Positions 1 through 11,345 of a stretch of DNA of 64,000 bases are shown in pieces. Source of the stretch: Diorhabda sublineata (lineage: Eukaryota; Arthropoda; Insecta; Coleoptera; Chrysomelidae); assembly GCF_026230105.1 (NCBI RefSeq), contig NC_079478.1, forward strand, positions 13,841,653 through 13,905,652, written 5' to 3'. How positions within the stretch are numbered: the stretch's first letter is position 1; each line of letters begins with the position of its first letter. The position numbers were made by a program, and so were the translations under genes. The notes under the pieces are model-generated. The model ran no database searches. It saw nothing but the letters and a program-made list of their open reading frames with translations, and had not been told where the DNA came from.

Positions 1-959
1 GATGTTTAATAATTGTTAGCAGTTATGAAAAATTTACCCACTCGCAGTTTAATACTAATAAGGTCTTTTCATGCTGAAATTTCCAAAAATGTATAAAAAC
101 CGCAAACCTGTCAATGATGCTGCTCGTGAGAATTAATTGTAGACAGCTATTTAGGGGGAAAAATAATTTTTAAAGTTCAATAAACCATCGACAATTGATC
201 TGTTGACTCTCGCAGAAGAATACAAAATGGCGGAGCACCAATTAAAATGAATGAGGTCAAGTTTCCTAGTGAAAGATAGGGTATTACGTTTTTAAATATC
301 AAAAGAAAAGACATTCTTGTTGCATTAATCTCGAATTATGAAGTTATAATAGTTAATTTCAATTTCACATTCTACTATTTCCTTTCTAACAAAGGTTATT
401 TTCTGTAAATATAGTTTTAAATCATTTCCATAACGGAGAACATTAGAATGTAATATCAAGTTAATGTTCAGCTGTCGATGAAAAAAAAAATAATTGACAT
501 GTGTTGAAAAAAAACTTCTTCAAGTATGTAAGATAATATGAAATAAGCCTTAACAAATACCAAATACGTTAGTCACAATTACAAACTTCTATTTTTATTC
601 GCAAGTATACGTTTTTCTAAATTCTTCATGTATTCTTTGTTTTATTGGATTATCGACAGCTCCGACGTTTTATTTTTTAAAATTGGCGTCGCGTCGATAA
701 TGTACCTACTCACATATTTATCAGCTTGGCGTTGAACGAATTGAACCTGCACATAATCATATCGTAAAAGCTATCGAGTGTTACGATTATTATTTATACA
801 ACTTTTTTCTCAGCTATCGCTAGAAAACTTTTTTTTCATCTAATTTTTCATATAATAACAATTTGCTTCCTTTTGGTAAATATATGGTTTTGCCAGTTTA
901 ATAGTCTGTCAAGACGCCTAGATATTTTGTATCGTTAGCTTGAGTTAGTTGTTTTCCGT

Positions 960-1295
960 GTAACTGGTGGACAATCTTATACCTTCTGCATACCACAGAC
1001 CTTCCTTCCAGTAGGGACACAAAGGCAATTTTTGCAGATGACACTGAAATCCTGGCTGTACATCCAAGCTCTAGAAAAACATCTTAAAATCTCCAGAATA
1101 ATCTTACTCTACCGCAGGGTCTGTGGAGTATGAAATACCCCCAGCAAAGTGGTGGTCCAGACTCAAAATTAGATGCATGAAAACGCGTTTTTATGCTATT
1201 TTGACATTTACAAGGAAGAAGAAATTCAGCTACAAAACCCATGCTGCAGAAATACTAATAGTTACAACGAATTTCAAAATAAAGTGCATTATTAT
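960..1295 (+). pseudogene. Jockey-type LINE reverse transcriptase fragment
   Basis: Conceptual translation of the plus strand gives TDLPSSRDTKAIFADDTEIL near 996-1056. This carries the FADD box, which holds two of the catalytic aspartates of non-LTR reverse transcriptases, and the surrounding residues follow the Jockey-clade pattern (short Asp-rich lead-in, then ATFADDTAIL-like). A stop follows soon after. The next ~200 bases still give LINE-like text (NLQNNL, then a KLDA-K segment) with further stops. It is a short dead fragment lacking the rest of the polymerase. The family-level call is firm; the clade is inferred from motif wording only. Confidence 0.7.
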
Positions 1296-1318
1296 TGTTA
1301 CACTCAAGTAGTTCAAAT

Positions 1319-2200
1319 GGTGCATACCGCCTGTGGATATTGATCTTGAATTTATATAGGTTGTAATGTATGGGAAAGACGTGCCTTTGTAGCTGATTCC
1401 ATAGGCTTATACTTCTTCGAAGAAAGGAGTCCTGATAAATTCATGAGCCACGTCTGCCTGTTGAGTAGGTCTTGTAAATACTGTTCTAGGTGAGATTATG
1501 TTGGATAGCTCGGAAAAGTATCTGTCGTTGTAGAATGGGTAAACAGGGTCAGGTCAGCGACCTTCCTTCTCGGCTCTAAGCTGTTCAAGTGTTTAATCAA
1601 CTCTCGATCCCCTATAAGTCCAATTACTCTCTTCTGAATTGAGTTGAGCATCCTCAGGGTATGCTTAAGAACCGAACTCTAAATGTGCGAGCAATACTCC
1701 AATGATGCACGAATCTGAGCCTTGTACAGGATTAGAAGCTGCTACGGAGTGTATAGCTTTTTGTGAAATCTGCCTTAGCTAATTCGGCCACGTGACTATG
1801 TCAGGGCGTATTGCTTCCTAACTCAACACAACTCACCGCAAGTGAATTTGCGGAGATGGTGAAAACAGCAGCCTAGGTCTTAACTGTATTAAACTCAAAC
1901 AGATTGCTTCGAGAAGCCGTACGATATTAATTTATTTAGTTTGGCATGTCCAACCCTATCAAAACCATTCAATATGCCCAGTGCAATTGCTCTTGTTCAC
2001 TCCGTATTACTCTAAAGCTTCAGCCCATACGTTGGTGATAAGCCTGGAGAATCCCGGTTGATCTATGTCTATGAAAGCCGTATTAATGGTCGCTGATGAT
2101 GTTGGCAAACTCAAATATCTCAAGATTTGCTGGTTAACGACTTTCTCCGTGACCTTGGCAATGGCTGGGAGTAAAGGAATCGGGTGGTAGATTCACACCA
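1319..2200 (-). pseudogene. LINE reverse transcriptase and C-terminal region, degenerate
   Basis: Read on the minus strand from about 2195 downward, the translation contains YHPIPLLPAIAKVTEKVVNQ (RT motif 1 region), YGFHRHRSTG (motif 2a region), a degenerate ALDISKAFD-like block, and then YKAQIRASLEYCSHI and IQKRVIGLIGD, the C-terminal signature of CR1/Jockey-group LINE proteins. The FADD catalytic box expected between these parts is not visible, so an internal piece is lost or scrambled. Several frameshifts and stops are present. The 3' part (about 1320-1480) still aligns with the family's terminal WNSLP / FK...NRH-like stretch. It is dead and oriented opposite to the LINE fragment next to it. 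Confidence 0.8.
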
Positions 2201-4205
2201 AAGCATTAATGAATTATTTCAAAATCATTTCTGTAGTAAAAATAATAACAAGCGCATTTGAGGAATTAGAAAAGTGATACTAACCCTTTTTTTAATCGAT
2301 GTATATTTAACAGTTTTTATAGAATAGAAGATGCTTAGCTGAGATAATTCCATATTTTACTTCCCTATACCACAGTAACAGCTTCTTTGCAAACAACTAA
2401 CTTGTTAAAGCTACTTTATTCCATTTTTGTTTGAATAATGAAATAAATTTCTATTAAGAAGCAGACTGGACATAAGGTCTTGGCCTAAAAACGACGGAAG
2501 TCGATTTTTGATTACTTTGGGGTCTAACCAGGAGCTATCTTATAAAACGTCTTTGCCGAAATGATTTCTTCAATACTAATACCCGCACCCTAACATATAA
2601 TTATATTCAATTCTATAATATTGAACTGTTGAAATGGAGTCAGGTTCATTTTTTGATTTTTCACCTGGCATCAAGTTTTTCTTTTATATTATTTTTCTCT
2701 CAACGTTCAACTCTAGTTCGACATCAATGTCAATGCAATTTTCATCCAGCTTGAGATTAACTTGTATAGTTAGTTAGCTAGTAGCTTGCTTCACTTTAAT
2801 AACATTTAAAATTATACTAATGTCACTAATATTAATATAAACATCTGCGCATTTCTATATTTTCAAGTATATTTATAAAATTGACTCTGGATTTTACGAG
2901 TAAGCCTTAATTTGACTTCGGAATATTGTAGTTAGAGCAAAGCAAGTTCACTGGGAATAAGATATGTGACCCTTAGGAGCACCCTAAAATTACGGGTATA
3001 GAAAATGTAATAAACGGACCATTGTCAAGCAAACACAAAAAACATTTCCGTCATTAGTTAGGTATTGTGAAACAGTTCGCCAACATGTGGGATAATGCTT
3101 TGTACAAGTTATACTGAGGATAGAATAATTAAACACTGAGATATTCCACGTGATAGGCGAAGAGGAACGCAAATATGTGACTGAAAGTGGTAATGTTGAT
3201 GATATATATATATAATTTTTTTTTAAATGTAAAGTACTAAATTATACAGAAATTGAAACAAATTTGTAGATAAACTACACTTATTAACTTTGAATAATGC
3301 TCACGTGTTGTATGATCAACTCAAATGGAAATGACTTAAGGAAGAGGAAAACGCATAAAAAATAAATGAACAAAGGTAGAAATTTGATAAATTTGTACGT
3401 TCAAAAAGGCGATTGTGATTATCTCTACGACAGCTTAGTCAGGGTCCGTTAAAAGCATGTAATATGTAAATGAGACATTTGAATGTCAAATTTGTTTCTC
3501 TATTTTTGCCTGGAGAACAATAAAAAATTGTTGTAAAAATTAAATGGAATTGAAAGATTGTCTCGTGAATCTAAATTTCATTGCTAAAATTTTTGACAAA
3601 TTACTTTTCAAGCAGAAATATTTGCAATCGAAAAATGTGTTCATTCCAATTTGGAGAGAAATAGATATCCAATGTCATTAGATTTAAGCTGTTTTGAGAA
3701 TGCCGAGACAAGTTAATTGAGCTAGGTAGAATTATTCTCTGTTTAGGTACTGAGACAAACTGAAATATAGCTGTAGCTAAAATAGGGCAGGATAAATCAT
3801 TTGCAGGTTTTGAATTCTTCTGTAGAATCCATTACAGAACAATAGAGAAAACACTAGATGACGAAGTACCAGTTTAATGGGAGTCTTGTCAGAATATTGA
3901 CGCATAAAAAGAGAACTGAAGTCGCTGCAAGCAATAATGCAACGTGTAGATTATGTAACAAAGAAAACGAAACCTGTATCTACCTTTTTTGTTCTAAAAG
4001 CTAGCGTCCTCCACGCCCTGAACTTTCTGCATTGAATGGTATTGACAGATCATTTGTGAACACTGAGCAAGCACCCTTTATGCCACGGCAATAAATAAAT
4101 AGATCTTTAGGTTCGCAGTATTTATGATACCCCAAACTATACATGGATATGGCGAATATTCTCAATTGAAGTCCAGTCTAGAACGACACGTCAATCAAAA
4201 TCAAA
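2201..4205. other. AT-rich stretch, no gene recognised
   Basis: Both strands hold only short frames broken by stops. I see no transposase, RT or host-protein motif. A short TA run occurs near 3203-3213. Nothing else can be supported. Confidence 0.5.
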
Positions 4206-4209
4206 CATC

Positions 4210-4600
4210 AAGTTTATGGTCAATGTTTTCTTTGATCGTAAGGCTAAAGTGCGATAAGAGTTCTAAGTGAAGCAACTGTAAATTATGAATTTCACTAGGG
4301 GATAATTGAACATTGGGGAAATGTGGGAAAAAACTCCGAAAAATGTACCATAAAGGACCTGTGCCACAAATCGTTGTTGCTTCTTAAGTTTTTGGTCATT
4401 AAAAGTTTCCTGCCTGTTCATATCCGTCTAACTTACCAGATTTGAGACCATGGAAAATCTGGTGCTTCTCTAAAATAAAAATTATGTTTAATGGTAAACG
4501 TTTTTAAACCATTCGTGATGCAGGAATGGTTCTAGTCATAGATAAACTACATGAAATGGGTACATTGAAAGGGAAAATTTTTTTTGATCACCTAAGTAGA
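4210..4600 (+). pseudogene. mariner transposase relic
   Basis: Plus-strand translation gives MVNVFFDRKAKVR, matching the FFDxKGxVxxEF block that precedes the second catalytic Asp in mariner transposases. Further on comes NLPDLRPWKIWCFSKIKIMF then NGKRF-TIRDAG, matching YSPDLAPCDFFLFPKIKxxLKGKRFETIEDI. The third catalytic Asp (DF in APCDFFLF) is replaced here (RPWKIW), and the intervening second-Asp block is unreadable, with many stops. Only the C-terminal half survives. The element is inactive. Confidence 0.75.
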
Positions 4601-5186
4601 CTTCTTAGTCTTGTGAAAAATTTAGCGAGGAACAGAGAGATCGCGCTCAATCACTACTTGAATTTTGTGGAAAGAAACTACCAGGGTAGCTGGAACCGTT
4701 AAAAGAATTGAAAAAGAGATAGTCATAAATAATCAAAATATTCCAAATAATCCATAGTTTCGTGAATAATTGGCATAATAATTATCGAAATTACTCTTGT
4801 ACCTAAAACCACTGTTAAGTGATATGTAGTATCATTCATTTTAGCCTTTTTTCATTATTTATTATCACTATAATGCATAATTTTATATATAAAAAAAGTA
4901 TTTTTATTTTCAGATTAGTTTTATCAAAAATGTAGGCAGCACATAAGTAATAAAAATTTACCAAATAGCAAACGTTGCATTTGATATATCTGTGCAAATG
5001 TTTCAACATAAATCTGAATAAATTTATTGAGGTATGAAATATCTAAATAAAACTCAAATTGCAGTCAAAATACAAAGGACATATGTTCTCTGAAATGTTA
5101 TATTCTCAGTAATAATTTTCCATAATATTGTTAGGATGAAACTCGCTTGTTATTTGATAAAGGAATTGTTTTCAAAGCGTACAAAA

Positions 5187-5227
<41 letters not shown>
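5187..5227. repeat. (CT)n microsatellite
   Basis: About 40 bases of almost pure CT dinucleotide, visible directly. Confidence 0.95.
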
Positions 5228-5234
<7 letters not shown>

Positions 5235-5435
5235 ATAATTTTACTCAAATATTCCGAGCTTATCTATTTCCGAGATAAAAAACATTTTCATATTTTTGAA
5301 CTGGGTTGTGCTTTTGCTTAGAATCAAATATAAGATGATATAGATTATAAAGGAACTAAATGTAACACATCACTCAATAAGTCGTTTGACTAATTAAAAA
5401 AAAAACATTTTTTTTTACCAAAAAGCGATTTTATT

Positions 5436-5830
5436 CGTCTACAATCTCCTTTCAAAAACAATACAATAATTCCAACGCTTCTCTAGCTTCTCGATGCCGT
5501 GCTTGTAGAAGGATTTATCTTTTGTCTCAAAATAGGCTTCAGCTTCAGCAATTGCTTCTTTATTTGGGCTGAATTTCTTCTTCTTTTTTTTGAGATCAGC
5601 GAATAGCTAGTAGTGGCCAGATCTGGACTATACGGTGGATGCGGAAGGATCTGAGGTGCAATTAGTTCAATTTAAAAATCGTTGCCATCGATTTATGAAT
5701 CGGTGCATTGTCTGGGTGAAACAGTGATTTTTTCTTCGACATATGAGGCAGTTTTCCTTTATTTTTGTATTCAAACGATCCATCAACTCTATGTAGTATT
5801 TGCTATTGATTGTTCCTCGTAAATAACACT
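5436..5830 (-). pseudogene. mariner transposase C-terminal relic
   Basis: The minus strand reads INSKYYIELMDR, then a KKKSLFHPDNAPIHKS-like block holding the second catalytic Asp. Next come YSPDLATTSY (third catalytic Asp changed to Ser), FSPNKEAIAEAEAYFETKDK and FYKHGIEKLEKRWNYCIVFE, the normal mariner C-terminus. Reading these blocks together needs several frameshifts. The N-terminal DNA-binding half is absent; upstream DNA (5835-6060) is unrelated. The close match of the C-terminus identifies the family well. The protein would be inactive. Confidence 0.85.
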
Positions 5831-5834
5831 GGAA

Positions 5835-6060
5835 TGGTGGTGTCGCATCATATCACAAAACGATCGCAATTTAAATTTTCGAAATCGGAAGATGCTCCAA
5901 GGGAAGGGAGCCCCTATGGCATTACTTTGAAGCATACCATCATTACCGTAAACCAAGCTGAAAACGGCGGAGTTGCAAAATGATCTGTGAGTTCGCATTC
6001 TATCGCAAAATGATCGCAATGGGAAGATGTCGTGCTCCACGGTAACGGAGACTTAAAACT
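5835..6060. repeat. Unrecognised segment with internal direct repeats
   Basis: Replaces the expected upstream part of the neighbouring mariner relic. A ~26-base unit at 5845-5870 recurs at 5995-6020 (core TATCgCAAAAtGATCGCAAT with a few changes), with a partial third copy near 5973. No protein family recognised. Confidence 0.45.
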
Positions 6061-9000
6061 ACATTATTGTAGTAAACTCTGTCTTTCCAAATAAAAGATA
6101 GATAGCGCCAGTTGTAATATATTTAGTGTGCGGGTAGATTGCGAAAGTTTTCCAGGCGGTTCAGGATAATTGAAATTATATGAAACGTGATGTCTAAATT
6201 TATAGCATTAATATTATGGGATTCATACGATGTTTTTCTCGTTTACCTAAAGTCACACAATCAAACCAAATACTAATTTTGTCACTTTAACAAGGTTAAG
6301 CCAAATCATCCGACGCAACGGTTTATGAAAATTGTAGTGATATTTCTATGACTATGAAATAGTCCTTCGTTCATACATATATACGAGGTTGAATGTGGTT
6401 TTACCCTTTTATAAGATTGGCTCAATATTCATTAGTCCATAATTTTCACAAAATTTTATTTCTTTCTGTAATTGAAAGATTCGAAATCAATAAGTTTAGA
6501 CTGTTGTGCAACATAAATTTGATTACAATTTTTTCTCTTCATCTTCTTTAGTTTAATAGAAAAGTAACGGCAATAGGTAATTGATTGCCAAACTTTAATT
6601 GGTCTCTTCGAAGTTGGAAAGTGCTGCAATATTAAAAACAAGCCTTTTCTTAGATTGACAATAAATTGAAGTTTACGAAAATAAGATAGATAGAAAAAGT
6701 GCTTTAACGAGATTGGCATCTACACTTAAAAAAAAACTCAGGCCAATATATTATATTATGTGATATAATATCTAATACCAATTATATTGGTTAGTGTATT
6801 TATTTTTGAAATTTTTGGAACAGGGCAAATTTGAAATATCAATTGACCTTCTTCATTATGAAACTGGGAAGTAGGGGCATGCTTCAGTTTCTTCAAAAAT
6901 TTCATGACAAGTTTATTGCAAAAATTAACATGACAAGTTTGTTTAAATAAGTAATTAAATAGCATTTAGGTGTTTTCGATTACTTAGTCAAGGGAACGTC
7001 TATATAACGGAAAAGAAGGAAATTTTGAATATTCACCGGATTTTTCACATCAAATGGACCTCTCGTTCACTGAACTCTCCCTTGTATGAAATTATAGTTA
7101 AATTTTCAATATTTTTATGGTGTAACTGTATTGGAGACTTAATTCAAATATTCAAATCACCTTCTACGTTAATTGGCGAAAAAACCGTACCACTCCATTG
7201 GAAAATCGATGCATTGAATAGCATCTCCGAGAAACTCGGGTATTTATAAACTAATTTCGAACTTAAAGAGAGTGGTGAATAGCAATAAGGTCATTAAACG
7301 TCAAAGAAATCTGTAAATACGACTATTTATTTACAGAGCTGTTCTTTTCCGGTATTTTTTTTATTTCTGTTAATCCAAGTAGGTGTACGATTCTATGATT
7401 AGTAAATATTTTAATTAACAGTCGTATTAATTAACAGTCCTATTAACCGTAATGTTAAAATCAATATATGCCAAGGTGATATGTGTAGTCAGATACTAGC
7501 ATATTGTTATGCTTAACTGGGAGATCCCAGTTATGCCAGTTAATTTTTTTTTCATATAATTCATTACCTGTATATTTACTTATTTAATTTCTGGAAGGAG
7601 CACAATTGTAATTGAAAGAAATGACAGATCAGAAGAAATAAAGAGCCGCATAAAATTTGGATATACAGCAGATTTCTAAAAGACAAAAAGTTACTAACAA
7701 AACCAAGTTAATAATTAACAAACATCCGTTAGATCTTTTGTCATATATGCCACCGAAACTATATATGTAACGTTAGAATATTCGAAAGGAAACTGCCAAG
7801 AGAATGTTAGTGCCAAAGAAAATATTATAACCTTACTTTCCCGGCTGGAGACTCTTCTTCAGGAAGTAGTATGCAGCCTTAACTTTTTATCGAACGATGT
7901 TAAAAGTGGATTAAAGAGAAAGTGAACAAGCTGAAAACACCTTATGATTTAAATTAATAGAAACTAAACTACGTATCCCCGGATACGATTCTCCAAATTG
8001 ATATTTATTGCTGAGAACAATAGAAAAGTTTCAGCAAATAATGTATTTATTCAAAAACGAATAAAATTCCCATCAACTGCGTATGCAAGAAAGCACAACG
8101 AACTAGAGCAGTTATAATTTAAAAACAACTTAAATTTCTATATACCAAAGATAAGAACTGGGACTTATCTATGGAGAGCCGTAATGGTTTTAGCCCTCAA
8201 CTAAATTCCAAGTTCTTGGAGTTGAATTTGGTGGTGCACCGGTTAGGTCCGAAAAATTTAATAAGGAAGGAAACGGAAAATTATTGAATAAGGAACAAGT
8301 AGGTAGAAAAGGTTTATATAAAAAGGAGCTTATGCTCTGACATATAAAAGAATTAATTTATATAAATATTTTTTAAATATAACCATACAGGAATCTTTTC
8401 TATTCTATTCGTTCTGATCTACACATAAATAGAAAATACGAATTTAGCCCGAAATAAGTTTATAAAATTTGCTTAAAATAAAAGGAAATTATTGAAGATG
8501 AACTGGAGTTTTATTGAATTCTTCTAATGGAGTAGGAGGTTAATAAATTGATATCTTCAACAACTCGAATTTTAGAATAAATCAATCAGTGACTATTGCA
8601 CCACAATAAGTGAACTGAGAATATTAAAATATTTGAAAAACAACGAAACAGGTCTAATGGCATGTTACATTATAGAAGGCCACAGTAGCAGCTGGGGTAA
8701 AAGCTTTTTTTGTGCTCTGCAGTGTTTCCAAAAGTCTTACTTATACAAATTTTGAGATCTTCATTAATTTCTTGCGTCTTTACCACGTCTTTACCATACT
8801 TTATTCCTGTACTTTTATTGTATTCAAAGAAAATTCACAACTATGTTAATTTTAAAAAATGTTTAATATTTTGAAAGTATTATGTTGAGAAAGTATAGTG
8901 TTTTTGAAAAGAATAATAAGGTATTCATAGTACCTCAAAATTCAAACAACGGAGCAGCTAAGTGGAGAAATAACCCCTATAAAAAAATACAGATTTATAT

Positions 9001-9685
9001 GTATGTAGGTATGTATGTGATAAAAAATGTCAATTAATAAAAACATCATCTATAGTGTCCCAGATGTAAATACAAATGAATTTAATTGAATACTGAAAAA
9101 CGCAGAGTGAAGGTTTACAGGTAATAGAATGTCACTTTGACATTATTGTGATAAATTATAATGAAAAAGTCTTGCATAATATTTCATTTTATTCAATTGA
9201 TTTGTAAAAACATCAAAGAATGCACAGACAAGGTATGACAAAATAAAATATATTGTTTTTATATCACAATAACAAATTATGTAAAATGAGTTTTATCAAT
9301 ATTTTTTTTAACTATTTGTATCAGCAAGATAAATATTAAGTAATTATCGGTAAAACGTTTCTTTATACTACATGTTTAATTTTTTCGATATTTATCTAAA
9401 ATGCAAACGAATTAACTGGAAAATACACCTAACAATAAATAAGTATTTTGAACATTTAGTAGAAACCTAGGAGATAAAGTCATTCATTATTCATAAACTT
9501 GCGTGCATAGAAATTCAATTATTTATTAGATCAAAAAAAAAGAAATCTGCTATTTTGAAGAAAATTTAATATGCTTTAATGTAGTTATAAATTTATCAGC
9601 AAGGATTATCGTTTAAAAGCGTAGCAACCGGTGATCGAATGAAACAAACGTGTTTATGTGGTGATTGTAACGAAAATAACAAATT
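6061..9685. other. AT-rich stretch, no gene recognised
   Basis: Short open frames near 6456-6719 (minus), 6756-6965 (minus) and 7025-7249 (plus) show no domain motif and the AT-biased composition of chance frames. A small palindrome of TATAT-type sequence lies near 6750-6780. No RNA gene seen. Confidence 0.5.
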
Positions 9686-9689
9686 TGTC

Positions 9690-10570
9690 AAATGTGTTTG
9701 TTCAATGCATACTACACCACAAAAAGCCGCCCAAGATTTTGCTTCAATCGAAGACCAGGCAGAAGACGATTTACAACTGCTAGTGATAACCGCTTTATTA
9801 CGTCAACAACATTAAGAAATCGTCATCTTAATGGTGTGTGCAAGTGCAACGACAGCTCCGCGAGATGCAAGAAGTGACTATTAGTCAGTGGAGAGTAAAA
9901 CTGCAGATAAATAACCTGACCCCTAAATTGGAGATTGGAACAATGGAGATCTGTTTTGTTCTCGGATGAGACTAGAATATGCCTCCATGGTAGCGACAGA
10001 AGTAGGAAAGTGTACAGAAGACCAAGAGAGCGACTTGCAGATTGCTGCTTTGAAGAGCGGAGTGCTTATAGAGGCGGCTCCTGCATGATCAGGGGTGAAT
10101 TTTTATAGGAGCACGAATAGACCCTGTTTTCATTCGTAGGGGCGACCATATTCACGAAAGAGGAGGTTTAACGGCTAATAGATATATCCAGAAAATTTTA
10201 GCAATTCATGTGGTAGTACATTACGTCGACTACATTGGAGATAATTTACCTTTATGCATGACAATCCAAGGCAGCACATTGCCAGAATCGTGTAAGATTA
10301 CATCGCAGAAGTCGGTTTCAGGTCATGGAGTGACCAGCATACAGTCCTGACCTAAATCCGATAGGACATTTATGTGATAAGCTAAAAAGCTAGACTTCCT
10401 ACCCCAAACTCGATCCCATAGCTTATTGTTGCAGTAGAAGAAGAATGACTTAACATCACACAAGAAACAATAGTAAACTTGATTCGATCTATGCCTAATC
10501 GCATGAGAAATGTTTTAGGACAAGAAGAGGTCATACCCATTATTAAGAAATTAATGGTTAAGTTTTAAAT
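9690..10570 (+). pseudogene. Tc1-like transposase relic
   Basis: Plus-strand translation across frames gives RRFTTASDNRFITSTTLRNR and a REMQ-VTISQWTVRRRL-like block (paired-type HTH, DNA-binding part). These are followed by DETRICLHGSDRSRKVYRRP (first catalytic Asp), FIRRGTI-HERGGLTANRYIQ, a degenerate GDNLPLCMTIQ block where HDNAxPH with the second Asp is expected, and YSPDLNPIGHLCDKL. In the last motif the catalytic Glu of PIEHLWDEL has become Gly. The final block (MPNRMRNVLGQEEVIP) is the usual Tc1 C-terminus. Length is close to a full transposase, but many stops and frameshifts make it dead. I did not identify terminal inverted repeats. Confidence 0.9.
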
Positions 10571-11115
10571 TGTTAATTATCCTAATTATGTTAATAATAT
10601 AAAGTCTAATTTACTCGATATTAAATTGTCTTTCAAATTTCAAATTTTTTAGATCTGATTGATAATTTGAAAAAAATATATGGTTAAAGTCAAAATTTTA
10701 CAGTGGGCCGATTCCTATTCACTCAAGTATATTTCCATACATGATCTTTACCATAATGTAGATATTGTTTCACTTATTTTCTGAGTAATTCAGCTACGAA
10801 TTGTTCAGAAAATACATTTTTTTCTATTCTAAAAATCGAATGGGCCAAGATAAACATGCAACTCTTCAATTACTGTCTTTTGATTGACAGTGGATTAAAG
10901 TATAGTGTAAAGTGTAAAGTAAGTGTACGCGAGGAAATGGAAGAAAGAATAATTTCACAAATTTATTTACCAAGAGCCAAATTTACAACCTAGAGTAAAA
11001 CTGGAGATTAAACTAAAGTTTAAACTATGATTTGATTTCTAGTTGAAACCAAGGTCACAGTTTAACAGACATTTTTCTTCCAGATGTCGCAAATATAACC
11101 AAAATTTTTCCGATA
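10571..11115. other. AT-rich stretch, no gene recognised
   Basis: Contains a short array-like run of GTGTAAAGTGTAAAGTAAGTG near 10908-10928 and no coding motif. Confidence 0.45.
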
Positions 11116-11119
11116 TTTG

Positions 11120-11345
11120 TTAAAATGTCTAAGAAAGAAAAAAATTCTATGAATTAGTACTTTTGGTTAACCTTGTAAAGGAATACAATGACACAGTCGA
11201 ATCTATAAAAAAAGTGATACGGTAACTTGGGAGGAAAAGGAAAAAAAATTGGAGGAATTGGCAAGGTAATTTAATGATGAAAATAAAAACAACGGTAATA
11301 TTTTGGATAGAACCACAATTTTTTTTAAAAATGTGGAAAAATTTA
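11120..11345 (+). pseudogene. Myb/SANT-like (zeste-type) DNA-binding domain fragment
   Basis: The plus strand reads LVLLVNLVKEYNDTVES, then after a one-base shift SDTVTWEEKEKKLEELAR, a stop, and FNDENKNNGN. The pattern LVxLVKEYKDxxExKKTDxxTWxEKExxWEELAxxFN belongs to the Myb/SANT-like DNA-binding domain shared by zeste-type regulators and by the accessory protein of PIF/Harbinger transposons. Only this domain is visible; no DDE nuclease is nearby. It is most likely a transposon relic. The match is short, so confidence is moderate. Confidence 0.55.

Noticed and set aside
10703..10735. CAGTGGGCCGATTCCTATTC as the 3' terminal repeat of the Tc1 relic
   Set aside because: It begins with CAGT on the plus strand, the orientation expected of a 5' end, and no inverted partner was found upstream of 9690.
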